NCBI GenBank assembly: GCA_902825875.1
Contig: CADECP010000010.1
Location: 1-64,000 of the forward strand
DNA length: 64,000 nucleotides
Direction: 5' to 3'
Source: an uncultured Acidobacteriota bacterium
GTDB taxonomy: Bacteria; Acidobacteriota; Blastocatellia; RBC074
The position numbers and the translations under genes were made by a program. Position 1 is the stretch's first letter; each line of letters opens with the position of its first letter. Shown piece after piece: positions 18,827-30,458 of the stretch. The notes beneath the pieces were generated by a model. It was given only the letters and a program-made list of their open reading frames with translations. It was not told the origin of the DNA and did not search any database.

Positions 18827-19858
18827 ATGCAACTGGAAACATTCATCCGCCGCATGCCCAAAGTCGAACTCCACGTTCATCTGGAAGGTTCGATTCAACC
18901 CGAAACGCTGCTCGAACTCGCTCGACGGAATCAAGTCACGTTGCCTGCGACAACCGTCGAAGGTTTGCGCCAGTGGTACAGCTTCACGAACTTCGCGCAC
19001 TTCATCGAAATTTACATCACGATTTCTTCGTGCATCTGTTCGGCAGACGACATCGAATTGATCGCGCGCGAATTCCTGCGCGGGCAGGCGGCTCAAAACA
19101 TCCAACACAGCGAAGTCACCTTTACGCCCTACACTCATTTCAGTTTGAACCGGCGGATTCCATTTGCGGATCAACTCGCCGCGCTGAGCCGAGCGCGCGA
19201 TTGGGCGGCGGCAGAACTCGGCATCAGCGTCAATTGGGTGCTGGATATTTCGCGCAACGTCCGCCCGATTGAACATGGTTTGACCGTCGCCGATTGGGTC
19301 ATCAGCGGCAGAGATCACGGAGTTGTCGCACTGGGTTTGGGCGGCCCGGAAAACGGTCATCCGCCGGAATTGTTTGCCGCAGCCTTTGACCGAGTGCTGG
19401 CAGCGGGAATGGCCAGCGTGCCTCACGCCGGAGAAGTCGCCGGAGCCGAAAGCGTCTGGGGAGCTTTGCAAACTTTGAAAGCCCAGCGCATCGGACACGG
19501 AGTCCGCTGCCTGGAAGACGCCGCGTTGGTTGCCGAGTTACGCAAACAGCAAATTCCGCTGGAAGTTTGCCCCACCAGCAATGTCTGTCTGGGCGTAGCC
19601 GCTTCGATTGCCGAACACCCTTTGCCGCGCTTGCTGGCCGCAGGCTTGTACGTGACGATCAATTCCGACGACCCGCCGATGTTCAACACCACGCTGACCG
19701 ACGAGTATCTGAAAATCACCGAAGCCTTCGACTTCAGCCGAGAAACCATCGAACACCTGGTCTTAAACGCCGTACGCGCCAGCCTGTTGCCAGAACTGAC
19801 GCGCACAGAAATGGAAAAACGGTTTCAAAGTGAATTCGCAGTGTTAGGGCTTGGCTGA
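18827..19858 (+). CDS. add: Adenosine deaminase
   Basis: Converts adenosine to inosine in purine salvage. The 343-residue protein shows the zinc amidohydrolase signature: HVH in PKVELHVHLEGS at the N-terminus, PHAGE with the catalytic glutamate, RIGHGVR, and SDDPPMF with the zinc-binding aspartate. Length is normal for the family. A related enzyme (aminofutalosine or adenine deaminase) cannot be excluded, because substrate specificity in this family is not fixed by these motifs. It starts 33 nt after the receiver-HATPase gene and overlaps by 15 nt the convergent secreted-protein gene on the minus strand. Confidence 0.85.
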   Translation: MQLETFIRRMPKVELHVHLEGSIQPETLLELARRNQVTLPATTVEGLRQWYSFTNFAHFIEIYITISSCICSADDIELIAREFLRGQAAQNIQHSEVTFTPYTHFSLNRRIPFADQLAALSRARDWAAAELGISVNWVLDISRNVRPIEHGLTVADWVISGRDHGVVALGLGGPENGHPPELFAAAFDRVLAAGMASVPHAGEVAGAESVWGALQTLKAQRIGHGVRCLEDAALVAELRKQQIPLEVCPTSNVCLGVAASIAEHPLPRLLAAGLYVTINSDDPPMFNTTLTDEYLKITEAFDFSRETIEHLVLNAVRASLLPELTRTEMEKRFQSEFAVLGLG

Positions 19859-20527
19859 TTCGCGGTTGAAAACCAGCGTGGCTTCATCCCAACCGGCCAG
19901 CAGATTGACAGTGCGTTTGATCTTCAGCACTTTTCCGCCTTCGGCCAATTCCCAGATTTCTTTGACGTACGAAGTGAACTGATTTCCCTGCACTTCGAAA
20001 TCGCGTTCCAGATGAATTTCCAACGTCTTGTCGCCTTTTTTCCACGAAGCCCGGCGTTTGAGTTTGCCGGGCGTCAAGCCGACGGTTTCGCGCACGCTGA
20101 CTTTTCCATCCAGGTCGCAATTAAACCGGCGAAAGACCGTCGCCAACGCGCGTCCGTGAGCAAACACGACTTTGTTGCCGCCGGAAGTGGCATCGGTCGC
20201 TCCGCCGCCAACCGCGCCTGTGCTGCTGCCGCCGGTGGCAACGGCGGTATTGATCGCATTTTGCGCTGCGGTTTGAGACGGGCGGTTTTGATCTTGCACT
20301 GTGGCGGGTGTCAGGCTTCCTTCGATTTTGGATTCCACCGAAATTTGTTTTTCATCCTGTTTGACCGTCAGGTGATAGCTTTTCAAATCGGACGGCACGT
20401 CGCGCGTTTTTTTCACATCCAAAACCCAAGAACCTGAAAAATCCGCATGAGTTTGAGCCGCAACCAAAACGCTGACAGCCGACAGCAAAAAGCCGCAAAA
20501 GGTGATTCTGGCAAAAAGCTTGTTCAT
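19844..20527 (-). CDS. Secreted protein of unknown function
   Basis: A 227-residue protein with a signal peptide (MNKLFARITFCGFLLSAVSVLVAAQ) followed by DFSGSWVLDVKKTRDVPSDLKSYHLTVKQDEKQISVES, a pattern seen in lipocalin-like secreted domains of Acidobacteriota. A Gly/Ala/Thr-rich low-complexity stretch (about 95-118) interrupts two beta-rich segments. Its 3' end overlaps the end of the adenosine deaminase gene by 15 nt on the opposite strand. Function unknown. Confidence 0.75.
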   Translation of the reverse strand: MNKLFARITFCGFLLSAVSVLVAAQTHADFSGSWVLDVKKTRDVPSDLKSYHLTVKQDEKQISVESKIEGSLTPATVQDQNRPSQTAAQNAINTAVATGGSSTGAVGGGATDATSGGNKVVFAHGRALATVFRRFNCDLDGKVSVRETVGLTPGKLKRRASWKKGDKTLEIHLERDFEVQGNQFTSYVKEIWELAEGGKVLKIKRTVNLLAGWDEATLVFNRESAKP

Positions 20528-20651
20528 AGCTTGCCTCCTGATTTGTTCGACAGTTAATAGAATCTGCGGAGTGTTCGTCGTTGGCGGGCATTGTACTGCA
20601 CAACAAATCGCCCGTCATTGGTTCGGCGGAGATCGGCGGAAAAGAGTTCGG

Positions 20652-21167
20652 TTATTGAAAAAGATCAGCTACGCGGCATTTGAAACCGGGCAGCAGCACT
20701 TCGCTGGTCAGGTCTTCGTCGGGCGTCACGATCCGAATTTGCGTCGGCGAATCGTAAATCATCACTTGTTGTTGAAGCTGCGAAACCAACCAAACCTGCT
20801 GAACACCTGCGGCAAAATACTCCCGAACTTTCTCATTCACTTTTTCCCAAACGTCGTTCGGCGAAATGACTTCGATGGCCAGATCGGGCGCGATTTCCCA
20901 CTTACCGGAAGGCGAACCTTCTGCCGGAATGCGAGCGGCGGAAACAAAACTCATATCTGGCATTCGTTCATTCGAGCCAATCTTAAATGTCGTGTTGCCA
21001 CTGTAAATTCTGCCAATGCAATGTTGAGTAAGATAAATCCCGACTTCCGCTGTTACTCGCGCACAAATTTCCCCATGCCTTGCACCGCACATCTTGACTA
21101 CTTTTTCGCCGTCAACGATTTCGTAATCCAGGTCATCGTCAAATGCCATTTTTGCAGTAGCCGTCAT
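20652..21167 (-). CDS. Uma2-family (DUF820) putative restriction-endonuclease-fold protein
   Basis: A 171-residue DUF820/Uma2 protein with a PD-(D/E)XK-like core: YEIVDGEKVVKMCGARHGEICARVTAEVGIYL, RMPDMSFVSAARIP, and APDLAIEVISPND...NEKVREYFAAGVQQVWLV, in which the Asp, Glu and Lys are placed as in the nuclease fold. The family is abundant in cyanobacteria and Acidobacteriota and its cellular role is unsettled. The ATG at 21167 is preceded by AAGGAGG, which decides the start over the longer upstream reading frame. It stands alone. Confidence 0.85.
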   Translation of the reverse strand: MTATAKMAFDDDLDYEIVDGEKVVKMCGARHGEICARVTAEVGIYLTQHCIGRIYSGNTTFKIGSNERMPDMSFVSAARIPAEGSPSGKWEIAPDLAIEVISPNDVWEKVNEKVREYFAAGVQQVWLVSQLQQQVMIYDSPTQIRIVTPDEDLTSEVLLPGFKCRVADLFQ

Positions 21168-21296
21168 GGTTTGCCTCCTTTTGAGAAAAAGTATCGAAGT
21201 GCCGCCATTGTAGTTCCGCCGCAACTGACCGGCAAAGCAAACGGGAGCAGCCATTTCGACTGCTCCCGTTTACATTTGGTGAATTGAATTGCCTGC

Positions 21297-24332
<3,036 letters not shown>

Positions 24333-24513
24333 AACGGGCCTCCGATGGAAATATGGTTTCGTAGTTCGCGCTACAGAACGGCGCGGTTTGATGAGTTCAA
24401 TTGCTCAGACGGGCGGCAGTATCGTGCGGTTACGAGCTTTTAGGCAAGACACGGCAAAGCTGGTTTACAACTCATCGCGTGAAGTGCCAGAGTTCATAGC
24501 GAGGAACACACAA

Positions 24514-25359
24514 ATGAGCAACACAACCAAACAACCATTCATTTTTTCCGATCTGGCATTGTCGCGGCGTCTGGAGCGCACCGAGGCCAGCGCCAATGCC
24601 GAATTTGTCGAAACGCGCGCCAAATTCTTTCCTGACAGCGGAGCTTGCTGGATGGAAGCGGCGGGAGCTTATGCGATGTTTGATGGCGTGGGTTCGCCGT
24701 TGACGCAAACCTTCGGACTGGGCGTGTTTGAACCGGTGACGGCGGATGTGCTCGACCGCATCGAGACGTTTTTCCGCGAACGCGGTTCGGATACTTTTCA
24801 CGAAATCAGCCCGATGGCTGACCAATCATTGCTGGCACTGCTAAACGAACGTGGCTATCACCCGATGGAGTTGACCAGTGTTATGTTTCGCCCCATCGAA
24901 CGCGGCGTGAAGCTGGCCGCTCAGCTAAACGACAAACTCACAGTGCGATTGATTGGCAAAGACAACGACGCCGATCACGAACTTTGGGCGAACACGACGA
25001 TGAAAGGCTGGAGCACGGAAGGCGATTTCGGGGATTCGCTTCGAGACTTGTTTCGATTGACGGCGAAAAAAGGTATCGCGCCTTCGTTTCTGGCGGAGTT
25101 GGACGGGCAGGCGATTGCCACTGGCGCGATGAGCATCACGGATGGCGTCGCCCTGCTGGCCGGAGCCAGCACCATTCCCGAAGGCCGCAAACAAGGTGCG
25201 CAACTGGCGTTGTTGGATGCACGGTTGCGTTATGCGGCGGAACAGGGTTGCGATCTGGCGATGATGTGCGCCGCGCCGGGCAGCGCTTCGCAGCGCAACG
25301 CCGAACGGCAAGGTTTCCGCATCGCGTACACACGAATCAAATGGCAACTGACATCCTGA
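24514..25359 (+). CDS. GNAT-family N-acetyltransferase
   Basis: A 281-residue protein whose C-terminal half has the GNAT acetyl-CoA fold: FLAELDGQAIATGAMSITDGVALLAGASTIPEGRKQGAQLALLDARLRYAAEQGCDLAMMCAAPGSASQRNAERQGFRIAYTR. The R/Q-x-x-G-x-G/A loop appears as RKQGAQ, and the NAERQGF end is typical. The N-terminal half (about 1-130) may be a degenerate second GNAT domain. The ATG at 24514 lies after GAGGAACA; the frame extends upstream but without homology. It converges with recG, with 14 nt between stops. Substrate unknown. Confidence 0.85.
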   Translation: MSNTTKQPFIFSDLALSRRLERTEASANAEFVETRAKFFPDSGACWMEAAGAYAMFDGVGSPLTQTFGLGVFEPVTADVLDRIETFFRERGSDTFHEISPMADQSLLALLNERGYHPMELTSVMFRPIERGVKLAAQLNDKLTVRLIGKDNDADHELWANTTMKGWSTEGDFGDSLRDLFRLTAKKGIAPSFLAELDGQAIATGAMSITDGVALLAGASTIPEGRKQGAQLALLDARLRYAAEQGCDLAMMCAAPGSASQRNAERQGFRIAYTRIKWQLTS

Positions 25360-25373
25360 TTGATTGCCGTTTG

Positions 25374-27521
25374 TTACCCGACGTTGGCCAAGCCAAAGCG
25401 CGGCTGGCTGCGAACGTGCTGAATCAGTTTGGCCGTTTCTGCCGTGTTGGCGCGTTCGGTCAGCAGGTAATTGGCTTCGCGTTTGGCAACCTCCAAAATC
25501 TTCTGGTCGCGGACGATGTTGGCCACGCGAAATTCCGGCAAGCCGGATTGTCGCGTACCCATGACTTCGCCGGGGCCGCGAATTTCCAAATCCTTTTCGG
25601 CAATTTTGAACCCGTCGGTCGTCTCTTCCATGATCTTCAGTCGTTCTTTGGCTTCTTTGGTTTTTGAAAATTGCGCCAGCAAGATGCAGTAACTTTCCGC
25701 TGCTCCGCGCCCGACGCGCCCGCGAAGCTGGTGCAGTTGCGACAAACCGAACCGTTCGGCGTGTTCGATCAACATGACCGAAGCGTTCGGAACATCCACG
25801 CCGACTTCGATGACGGTCGTCGCCACCAGAATCTGCGTTTCGTTGGCGCTGAACGCTTTCATCACTTCTTCTTTTTCGGCGGACTTCATCTTGCCGTGCA
25901 GCAATCCGACCTGGAATTCCGTGAACACGTCTCGGCGCAAATGTTCGTACATTTCAGTCGCGTTTCTCAGATCGAGCTTTTCAGATTCTTCGATAATCGG
26001 ATACACGACGTAAGCCTGACGCCCGGCTTGCAGTTGTTGACGAATGAATTCATAAATTTTCTCGCGGCGGTCGTCGCCTCGCACAAAAGTTTTGACCGGC
26101 GTGCGACCGGGCGGCAGTTCGTCAATGATCGAAACTTCCAGATCGCCGTAAACAGTCATCGCCAGAGAGCGCGGAATCGGCGTCGCCGTCACCACCAACA
26201 CGTCGGGATTTTGCCCAAGCTGGCGAATGGCGGCGCGTTGCATCACGCCGAACCGATGCTGTTCGTCAATCACCGCCAGACCGAGTTTATGAAACTCTAC
26301 CGCTTCCTGAATCAGCGCGTGAGTGCCGACAACGATGTCAATTTCGCCGGACTTCAGCGCCTCTTGAATCTCGCGTTTCTCTCTGGCTTTGGTGCTGCCC
26401 AGCAATAGTTCGACGCGGTAACGAGTTTCAACCAGCCATTTTTTGAAGTTGCGCGCGTGCTGTTCGGCCAGAATTTCGGTCGGAGCCATCAACGCAGCTT
26501 GATAGCCGTTTTCGACTGAAATCACCATCGCTTGAACGGCGACGATGGTTTTGCCGCTGCCGACATCGCCTTGCAGCAAACGATTCATGGGTTCGTCGCC
26601 GGTCATATCGGCAACGATTTCCTTGATCGCTCGTTTCTGCGCGTTGGTCGGTGTGAACGGCAAAATGCGGCGAACGGCTTCGCGCACGCGGTCTGTGATT
26701 TCGATCAATTCGCCTTTCGGTTCTTTGACTCGCTCCAATCGTCGAAGCCCAATGGCAAAGGTCAGCCAGAACAACTCCTCGAAGATCAATCGCCGATGCG
26801 CCGCCGATTTCATCTGGTTGTAATCGTCAACCGGAGCGTCGTCCGCCGGAAAGTGCGCGTTGCGCAGAGCCGCATCGCGCCCAAGCAGCGCGTTTCGTTC
26901 GACAACATCGGCTGGCAAAGATTCGGCAAAGGTTTCAGGCAAATTCGTCAGCACGTGATGAAAAATCGAACGAAGTTGCCGCGTGCGAAAATCGCCGAGC
27001 TTGCGATACACAGGCACGCGCCGAGCGGTGTGAATGACATCCAATTCGTCGTCGTCTTCATCGGCCAGCGGCTCATATTCGGGGTTTTCAACTTCAAAAA
27101 AGTTTTTGTATCGGTTCCACTTCCACTGACCATAAAGCACCACGCGCGAACCTCGCGTGAAGACTCGATTCAGAAAAACCTGATTCCACCAAAAGGCGCG
27201 CACCTGCCCTTCGCCGTCGGTGGCAATGAATTCATACATTTTCAACCGCCCGCCTTTCAGCGGAACAATTCCGCCAACGCGAACTTTGACTTCGACCGAA
27301 GCCATCACGCCGTCTTGCAAATCGGCGATCCGAGCCAGATTCGACCGGTCTTCGTATCGCATCGGCAAATAATGCAGCAAGTCTTCGACTGTGGATTTGT
27401 ACGGATTGGCCTGGGCAGTGATCGCGGCAATTTCAACGGCCAAAGACTCCGACGTTTTCTTGCCGATGCGCGGCAAGCCGTGATGATGAAGTTCAATCAG
27501 AGGAGTGCTGAGTGTAAGCAA
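25374..27521 (-). CDS. recG: ATP-dependent DNA helicase RecG
   Basis: RecG remodels stalled replication forks and Holliday junctions. The 715-residue protein has an N-terminal helical and wedge/OB region (MRYEDRSNLARIADLQDGVMASVEVKVRVGG), Walker A GDVGSGKT, motif II DEQHRFGV, motif III TATPIPRSL, and C-terminal motif VI HQLRGRVGRG with the trailing RecG-specific region (LEIRGPGEVMGTRQSGLPEFRVANI). The start is a TTG at 27521; AGGAG lies six bases upstream and no closer ATG fits, which supports the non-ATG start. The upstream DUF4276 gene ends 25 nt away on the same strand. Confidence 0.97.
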   Translation of the reverse strand: MLTLSTPLIELHHHGLPRIGKKTSESLAVEIAAITAQANPYKSTVEDLLHYLPMRYEDRSNLARIADLQDGVMASVEVKVRVGGIVPLKGGRLKMYEFIATDGEGQVRAFWWNQVFLNRVFTRGSRVVLYGQWKWNRYKNFFEVENPEYEPLADEDDDELDVIHTARRVPVYRKLGDFRTRQLRSIFHHVLTNLPETFAESLPADVVERNALLGRDAALRNAHFPADDAPVDDYNQMKSAAHRRLIFEELFWLTFAIGLRRLERVKEPKGELIEITDRVREAVRRILPFTPTNAQKRAIKEIVADMTGDEPMNRLLQGDVGSGKTIVAVQAMVISVENGYQAALMAPTEILAEQHARNFKKWLVETRYRVELLLGSTKAREKREIQEALKSGEIDIVVGTHALIQEAVEFHKLGLAVIDEQHRFGVMQRAAIRQLGQNPDVLVVTATPIPRSLAMTVYGDLEVSIIDELPPGRTPVKTFVRGDDRREKIYEFIRQQLQAGRQAYVVYPIIEESEKLDLRNATEMYEHLRRDVFTEFQVGLLHGKMKSAEKEEVMKAFSANETQILVATTVIEVGVDVPNASVMLIEHAERFGLSQLHQLRGRVGRGAAESYCILLAQFSKTKEAKERLKIMEETTDGFKIAEKDLEIRGPGEVMGTRQSGLPEFRVANIVRDQKILEVAKREANYLLTERANTAETAKLIQHVRSQPRFGLANVG

Positions 27522-27545
27522 GATGAACTCCTGAATCGTGACATA

Positions 27546-28160
27546 TCAATGCCCACTGGCTTTTGCCAGATTCAGCATTTCATCCAGCAAATCCTTGAGT
27601 CGCTGACATTTTTGATAAGCCAGGTTGGGATCAAGCCTGCCGAATAACTCGTTTCCATCAACGACTTTTTTGTACGGTCGTTTCAGTTTTTCCGAGAATA
27701 GCTTTTCAAGTAATTTGGCTGGCGGTTGGTTGAAATTGACTGACTCTGGTTTGGCGACTGCGCTTGGGAAAGCATTTTTCACTTGCGCGGGGAACAGCGT
27801 CGGGTCGCTCAGCGCCCAGGCTTCAAGCTCGTGAACTGCAAAGAATTGGCGAAATTTGGAATGGTTGATCCGTTTTTCAATGTCCTGCTTCGCCCAATCG
27901 TACCGCTCTTTTGCATCGCTCAGATGCGTCGGGAAATTCAAACCGTAAAGATCGAGCAATCCAATGACAGCAATGACATCTTGATTGAGAAGGTAAAGCC
28001 TTGCCCTCTTTTTGACTTCGGTAAGATATTTGTCGTTTCCGTGAAAACAAACTGGGCTGATGCCGACAGGTTTGGATAATCTGGGATCAAGCCATTGCTT
28101 GAAGAATTTAGGCAGCGATTGTCGTTCAGTCTCGCCTTCCACAAACAAGATGAACTTCAT
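27546..28160 (-). CDS. DUF4276 protein (TOPRIM-like), partner of the AAA ATPase
   Basis: A 204-residue DUF4276 protein: N-terminal FILFVEGETERQSLPKFF with the conserved Glu of a TOPRIM-like fold, the LLDLYGLNFP segment corresponding to the family's DxYGL motif, and the AVHELEAWALSDP segment. DUF4276 proteins are frequently encoded next to an AAA ATPase, as here: its ATG at 28158-28160 overlaps the ATPase TGA in an ATGA junction, so translation is coupled. By analogy with other ATPase-TOPRIM pairs in phage defence (PARIS, Gabija), it may be the effector nuclease; this is inference only. Confidence 0.85.
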   Translation of the reverse strand: MKFILFVEGETERQSLPKFFKQWLDPRLSKPVGISPVCFHGNDKYLTEVKKRARLYLLNQDVIAVIGLLDLYGLNFPTHLSDAKERYDWAKQDIEKRINHSKFRQFFAVHELEAWALSDPTLFPAQVKNAFPSAVAKPESVNFNQPPAKLLEKLFSEKLKRPYKKVVDGNELFGRLDPNLAYQKCQRLKDLLDEMLNLAKASGH

Positions 28161-29314
28161 GCAATTGCCTCCAGGTCTCCATCATGAAACAACGTGCCAA
28201 GCGAATACTCGGCGAGCCAGTAATCCAGTTGCTCACCTTTCAATGTATGCAGCGAAGTTTCGCCGTTCTCCCACCTGGCTACGGTTGTCGTGGGTTTGGT
28301 GTCGGTGAAAGCGTCCAGGAACTGTGGTGAATGGGTAGTAAAAACGATTTGAGTGCGGGTTGATGCCTCGACCGCATATTCGGCAATGATCGGAAGCATT
28401 GACGGGTGCAGACCGGTTTCCGGTTCGTCAATCGCAATCAGGCTTGGGTGGTCTGGAGTTGCCAAAATTGCGATGAGCAAAAGAAACCGCAATGTGCCAT
28501 CTGAAAGTTCGGACGCATGCGAATCGCGGTTGAGTGTTTTCCAGCGAATGCGAAGTTGAACTCGGTGGTCGGCATCCGGCGGAATCACCAGCTTTTCATA
28601 GACCGATCCAAAGGCCGCGCGCATCGCCAAGTCTACGTCCCGCTCGAAGTCACGATTGCCGACGTAAAGAGTGTGTAACACTTCCACCAGATTCTGACCG
28701 TCCGGCTCAACCTGCCTTTCGGAGCGCGCGATGACAGCTTGCCTGATTTTGGAATTCTGGCTGACATTCAAATCGTGATGAATCGCCAGCTTGCCAAGGT
28801 AATTGCGAAGCTGTTGAGTCGCAGCGTTAGAGATCGTAGGGATGAATGGGAAAGATAAAAGAGTCTCTTCTTGTGGGATATACCCGAGTGAATTAACCAG
28901 AGTCTCAGCGTAATCAGACTGAAGATTTATTCGCTCAATGTGTTTAATCAGAGACGACTGAAGATCATTCTTACCCAATGGTTTGCTTGAGAAAACTTCT
29001 CGCTGAACAACACCCGAACTTGTGAGACCCAACCGAGCTAGTTCAATGTCGTAATCATTCTCAGGCGAAGAAGTTTTCAATCCAAGATGGATTGAAGGCG
29101 AAGCCCCATCCCAGACAATTGCACCCATCCCACCAACCGAAAGAATGTGCTTTGACAGACTGCCTTGTGCCGAAGCCGAGAGCAATTCCAACGCTCGCAG
29201 TAAATTCGATTTGCCGCTTCCGTTTTGCCCGATCACGACGTTCAAATCGCCCGGTTGCCAACTCACATTCCTGAGCGACCTGAATCCAGCGATGTCTAGT
29301 TGTTTGATCTTCAT
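28157..29314 (-). CDS. AAA ATPase (RecF/OLD-like, AAA_21) coupled to DUF4276
   Basis: A 385-residue SMC/RecF-type ATPase: MKIKQLDIAGFRSLRNVSW, Walker A GQNGSGKSN at 29-37, a signature-like LSDGTLRFLLLIAIL, Walker B LIAIDEPETGLHP, and the H-loop in VFTTHSPQFLDAF. The ATG at 29314 is preceded by AAGGAAA at a good distance; the upstream TTG is rejected. With the DUF4276 gene it forms a two-gene module of the kind often found in defence islands. Comparable pairs sense phage proteins or DNA ends, but the trigger here is unknown. Confidence 0.9.
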   Translation of the reverse strand: MKIKQLDIAGFRSLRNVSWQPGDLNVVIGQNGSGKSNLLRALELLSASAQGSLSKHILSVGGMGAIVWDGASPSIHLGLKTSSPENDYDIELARLGLTSSGVVQREVFSSKPLGKNDLQSSLIKHIERINLQSDYAETLVNSLGYIPQEETLLSFPFIPTISNAATQQLRNYLGKLAIHHDLNVSQNSKIRQAVIARSERQVEPDGQNLVEVLHTLYVGNRDFERDVDLAMRAAFGSVYEKLVIPPDADHRVQLRIRWKTLNRDSHASELSDGTLRFLLLIAILATPDHPSLIAIDEPETGLHPSMLPIIAEYAVEASTRTQIVFTTHSPQFLDAFTDTKPTTTVARWENGETSLHTLKGEQLDYWLAEYSLGTLFHDGDLEAIA

Positions 29315-29384
29315 TGGTTTGTTTCCTTCGGCGTTCAACTTGTTACGGCCCGAATTCTAAACTTGCTTTGCCATTGCGGGCTAC

Positions 29385-29813
29385 TCATTTCCGGCTGCCG
29401 AAGATTGTCGCCACGATGCGCCGCGATCCGACATGGTTGCGATGTTCGCAAAGGTAAACACCTTGCCAGGTTCCCATCCGCAGCCGTCCCCGATGAATCG
29501 GGATAGAAAGAGACGCGCCCAGAATCGAAGCTTTGATGTGAGCGGGCATGTCGTCTGCGCCTTCCAGCGTGTGTTCGTAATACGGCGCGTTTTCGGGCAC
29601 GAAGTGGTTGAAGTGGCGCTCCATATCGCCGCGCACGTCAGGATCGGCGTTTTCGTTGATCGTCAGCGAAGCCGACGTGTGTTGAATGAACAGGTGCAGA
29701 ATACCGACTTCGATGTCACGCAGTTCCGGCAGATGTTCCAGCACTTCCGGCGTGACCAGATGAAAGCCACGCGGACGCGCGCGGAGCGAAAATTCTTTCT
29801 GAATCCATTCCAT
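29385..29813 (-). CDS. YjbQ-family (UPF0047) secondary thiamine-phosphate synthase-like enzyme
   Basis: A 142-residue protein with the family layout: [83 protein letters not shown], and [26 protein letters not shown]. The His/Glu/Asp residues form the conserved metal pocket. E. coli YjbQ has weak thiamine-phosphate synthase activity; the true role is uncertain. It lies 51 nt after the encapsulation-peptide-like gene on the same strand and may be part of that transcript. Confidence 0.92.
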   Translation of the reverse strand: MEWIQKEFSLRARPRGFHLVTPEVLEHLPELRDIEVGILHLFIQHTSASLTINENADPDVRGDMERHFNHFVPENAPYYEHTLEGADDMPAHIKASILGASLSIPIHRGRLRMGTWQGVYLCEHRNHVGSRRIVATIFGSRK

Positions 29814-29863
29814 GCGGGCAGCTTAAAACAAGTCGGCAGGCGGTACAAAAAGCCAGTAGCGAA

Positions 29864-30172
29864 TCAGAAACCCAAACTGCGGCACATACCGCATTGGTCG
29901 CAGGGTTTGCCTTTTTCGATGGTGCAGTTTTGGGCAGAGGCGAATTCCAGCAGATTGCCAAGTTGGGCGGTTTGATTTGCCAAAAGGCTGGATGCCTCGG
30001 CGATGTTGAGTTTTTGCTGGCTGGGGTGCGCTTCGTAACTAACGCCCGTCCATGGCGCGAAGTATTCCGACGGCGATGGCTTGCCGCTGTCCGGCCAAGC
30101 GGCGACGCCAGCATCGTTCAGAGCCTGGCGCACGGCTTCACGAATTTGAGTTCTCAGATCGGTTTCGTTCAC
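29864..30172 (-). CDS. Small protein with encapsulation-peptide-like helix and C-terminal CxxCxxC
   Basis: A 102-residue protein not recognised as a named family. Residues 4-21 (DLRTQIREAVRQALNDAG) form an amphipathic helix like the targeting helices that bring cargo to microcompartment shells; a Pro-rich linker follows, then a helical middle part and a C-terminal KGKPCDQCGMCRSLGF with a CxxCxxC metal or cluster motif. The start was taken as the GTG at 30172, with AGGA upstream, because the ATG starts further up fall inside the preceding shell gene. It lies 10 nt after the second BMC-P gene. A cargo or shell-linked role is inferred from this position. Confidence 0.65.
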   Translation of the reverse strand: MNETDLRTQIREAVRQALNDAGVAAWPDSGKPSPSEYFAPWTGVSYEAHPSQQKLNIAEASSLLANQTAQLGNLLEFASAQNCTIEKGKPCDQCGMCRSLGF

Positions 30173-30182
30173 GCGAATTTTC

Positions 30183-30458
30183 CTAACTATGATTTTCGAC
30201 AAAATCCACGACACCAACAATGGCGGAATCAATGGCGGCTCCGGCTTCGCCGGTTGAAGCGGTCGAAGCTGACCAGCCTTCCTGAACGACGATGACCAGA
30301 TCGCCTTCGCCTGCGTCTACGGAATCCAGCGCCAGCACAGAAGCTCCGCGCGGCGTGCCGTCGGGATTCACTGGCTGCACGAGCATGATGCGCGCTTCGC
30401 CGTATCGAGCATTCTTTTGCGTCGCCACCACGTTGCCCAGAACTTTTGCCAGAATCAC
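30183..30458 (-). CDS. BMC-P shell vertex protein (EutN/CcmL family), second copy
   Basis: A 91-residue EutN/CcmL protein that forms pentamers capping the corners of bacterial microcompartments. It starts at the GTG at 30458 (ILAKVLGNVVATQKNARYGEARIMLVQPV) and carries SVLALDSVDAGEGDLVIVVQEGWSA and DSAIVGVVDFVE, the usual core. GGAGGCGAAGC precedes the GTG. Its start overlaps the TGA of the first copy by four bases (GTGA), so they are translationally coupled. A paralogue sits directly upstream. Confidence 0.9.
   Translation of the reverse strand: MILAKVLGNVVATQKNARYGEARIMLVQPVNPDGTPRGASVLALDSVDAGEGDLVIVVQEGWSASTASTGEAGAAIDSAIVGVVDFVENHS

Noticed and set aside
17999-19498. Minus-strand open frame of about 500 codons opposite the receiver-HATPase and adenosine deaminase genes
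   Set aside because: It lies fully antisense to two genes with strong family motifs, its translation has no domain pattern and there is no ribosome binding site. It is a by-product of codon bias.
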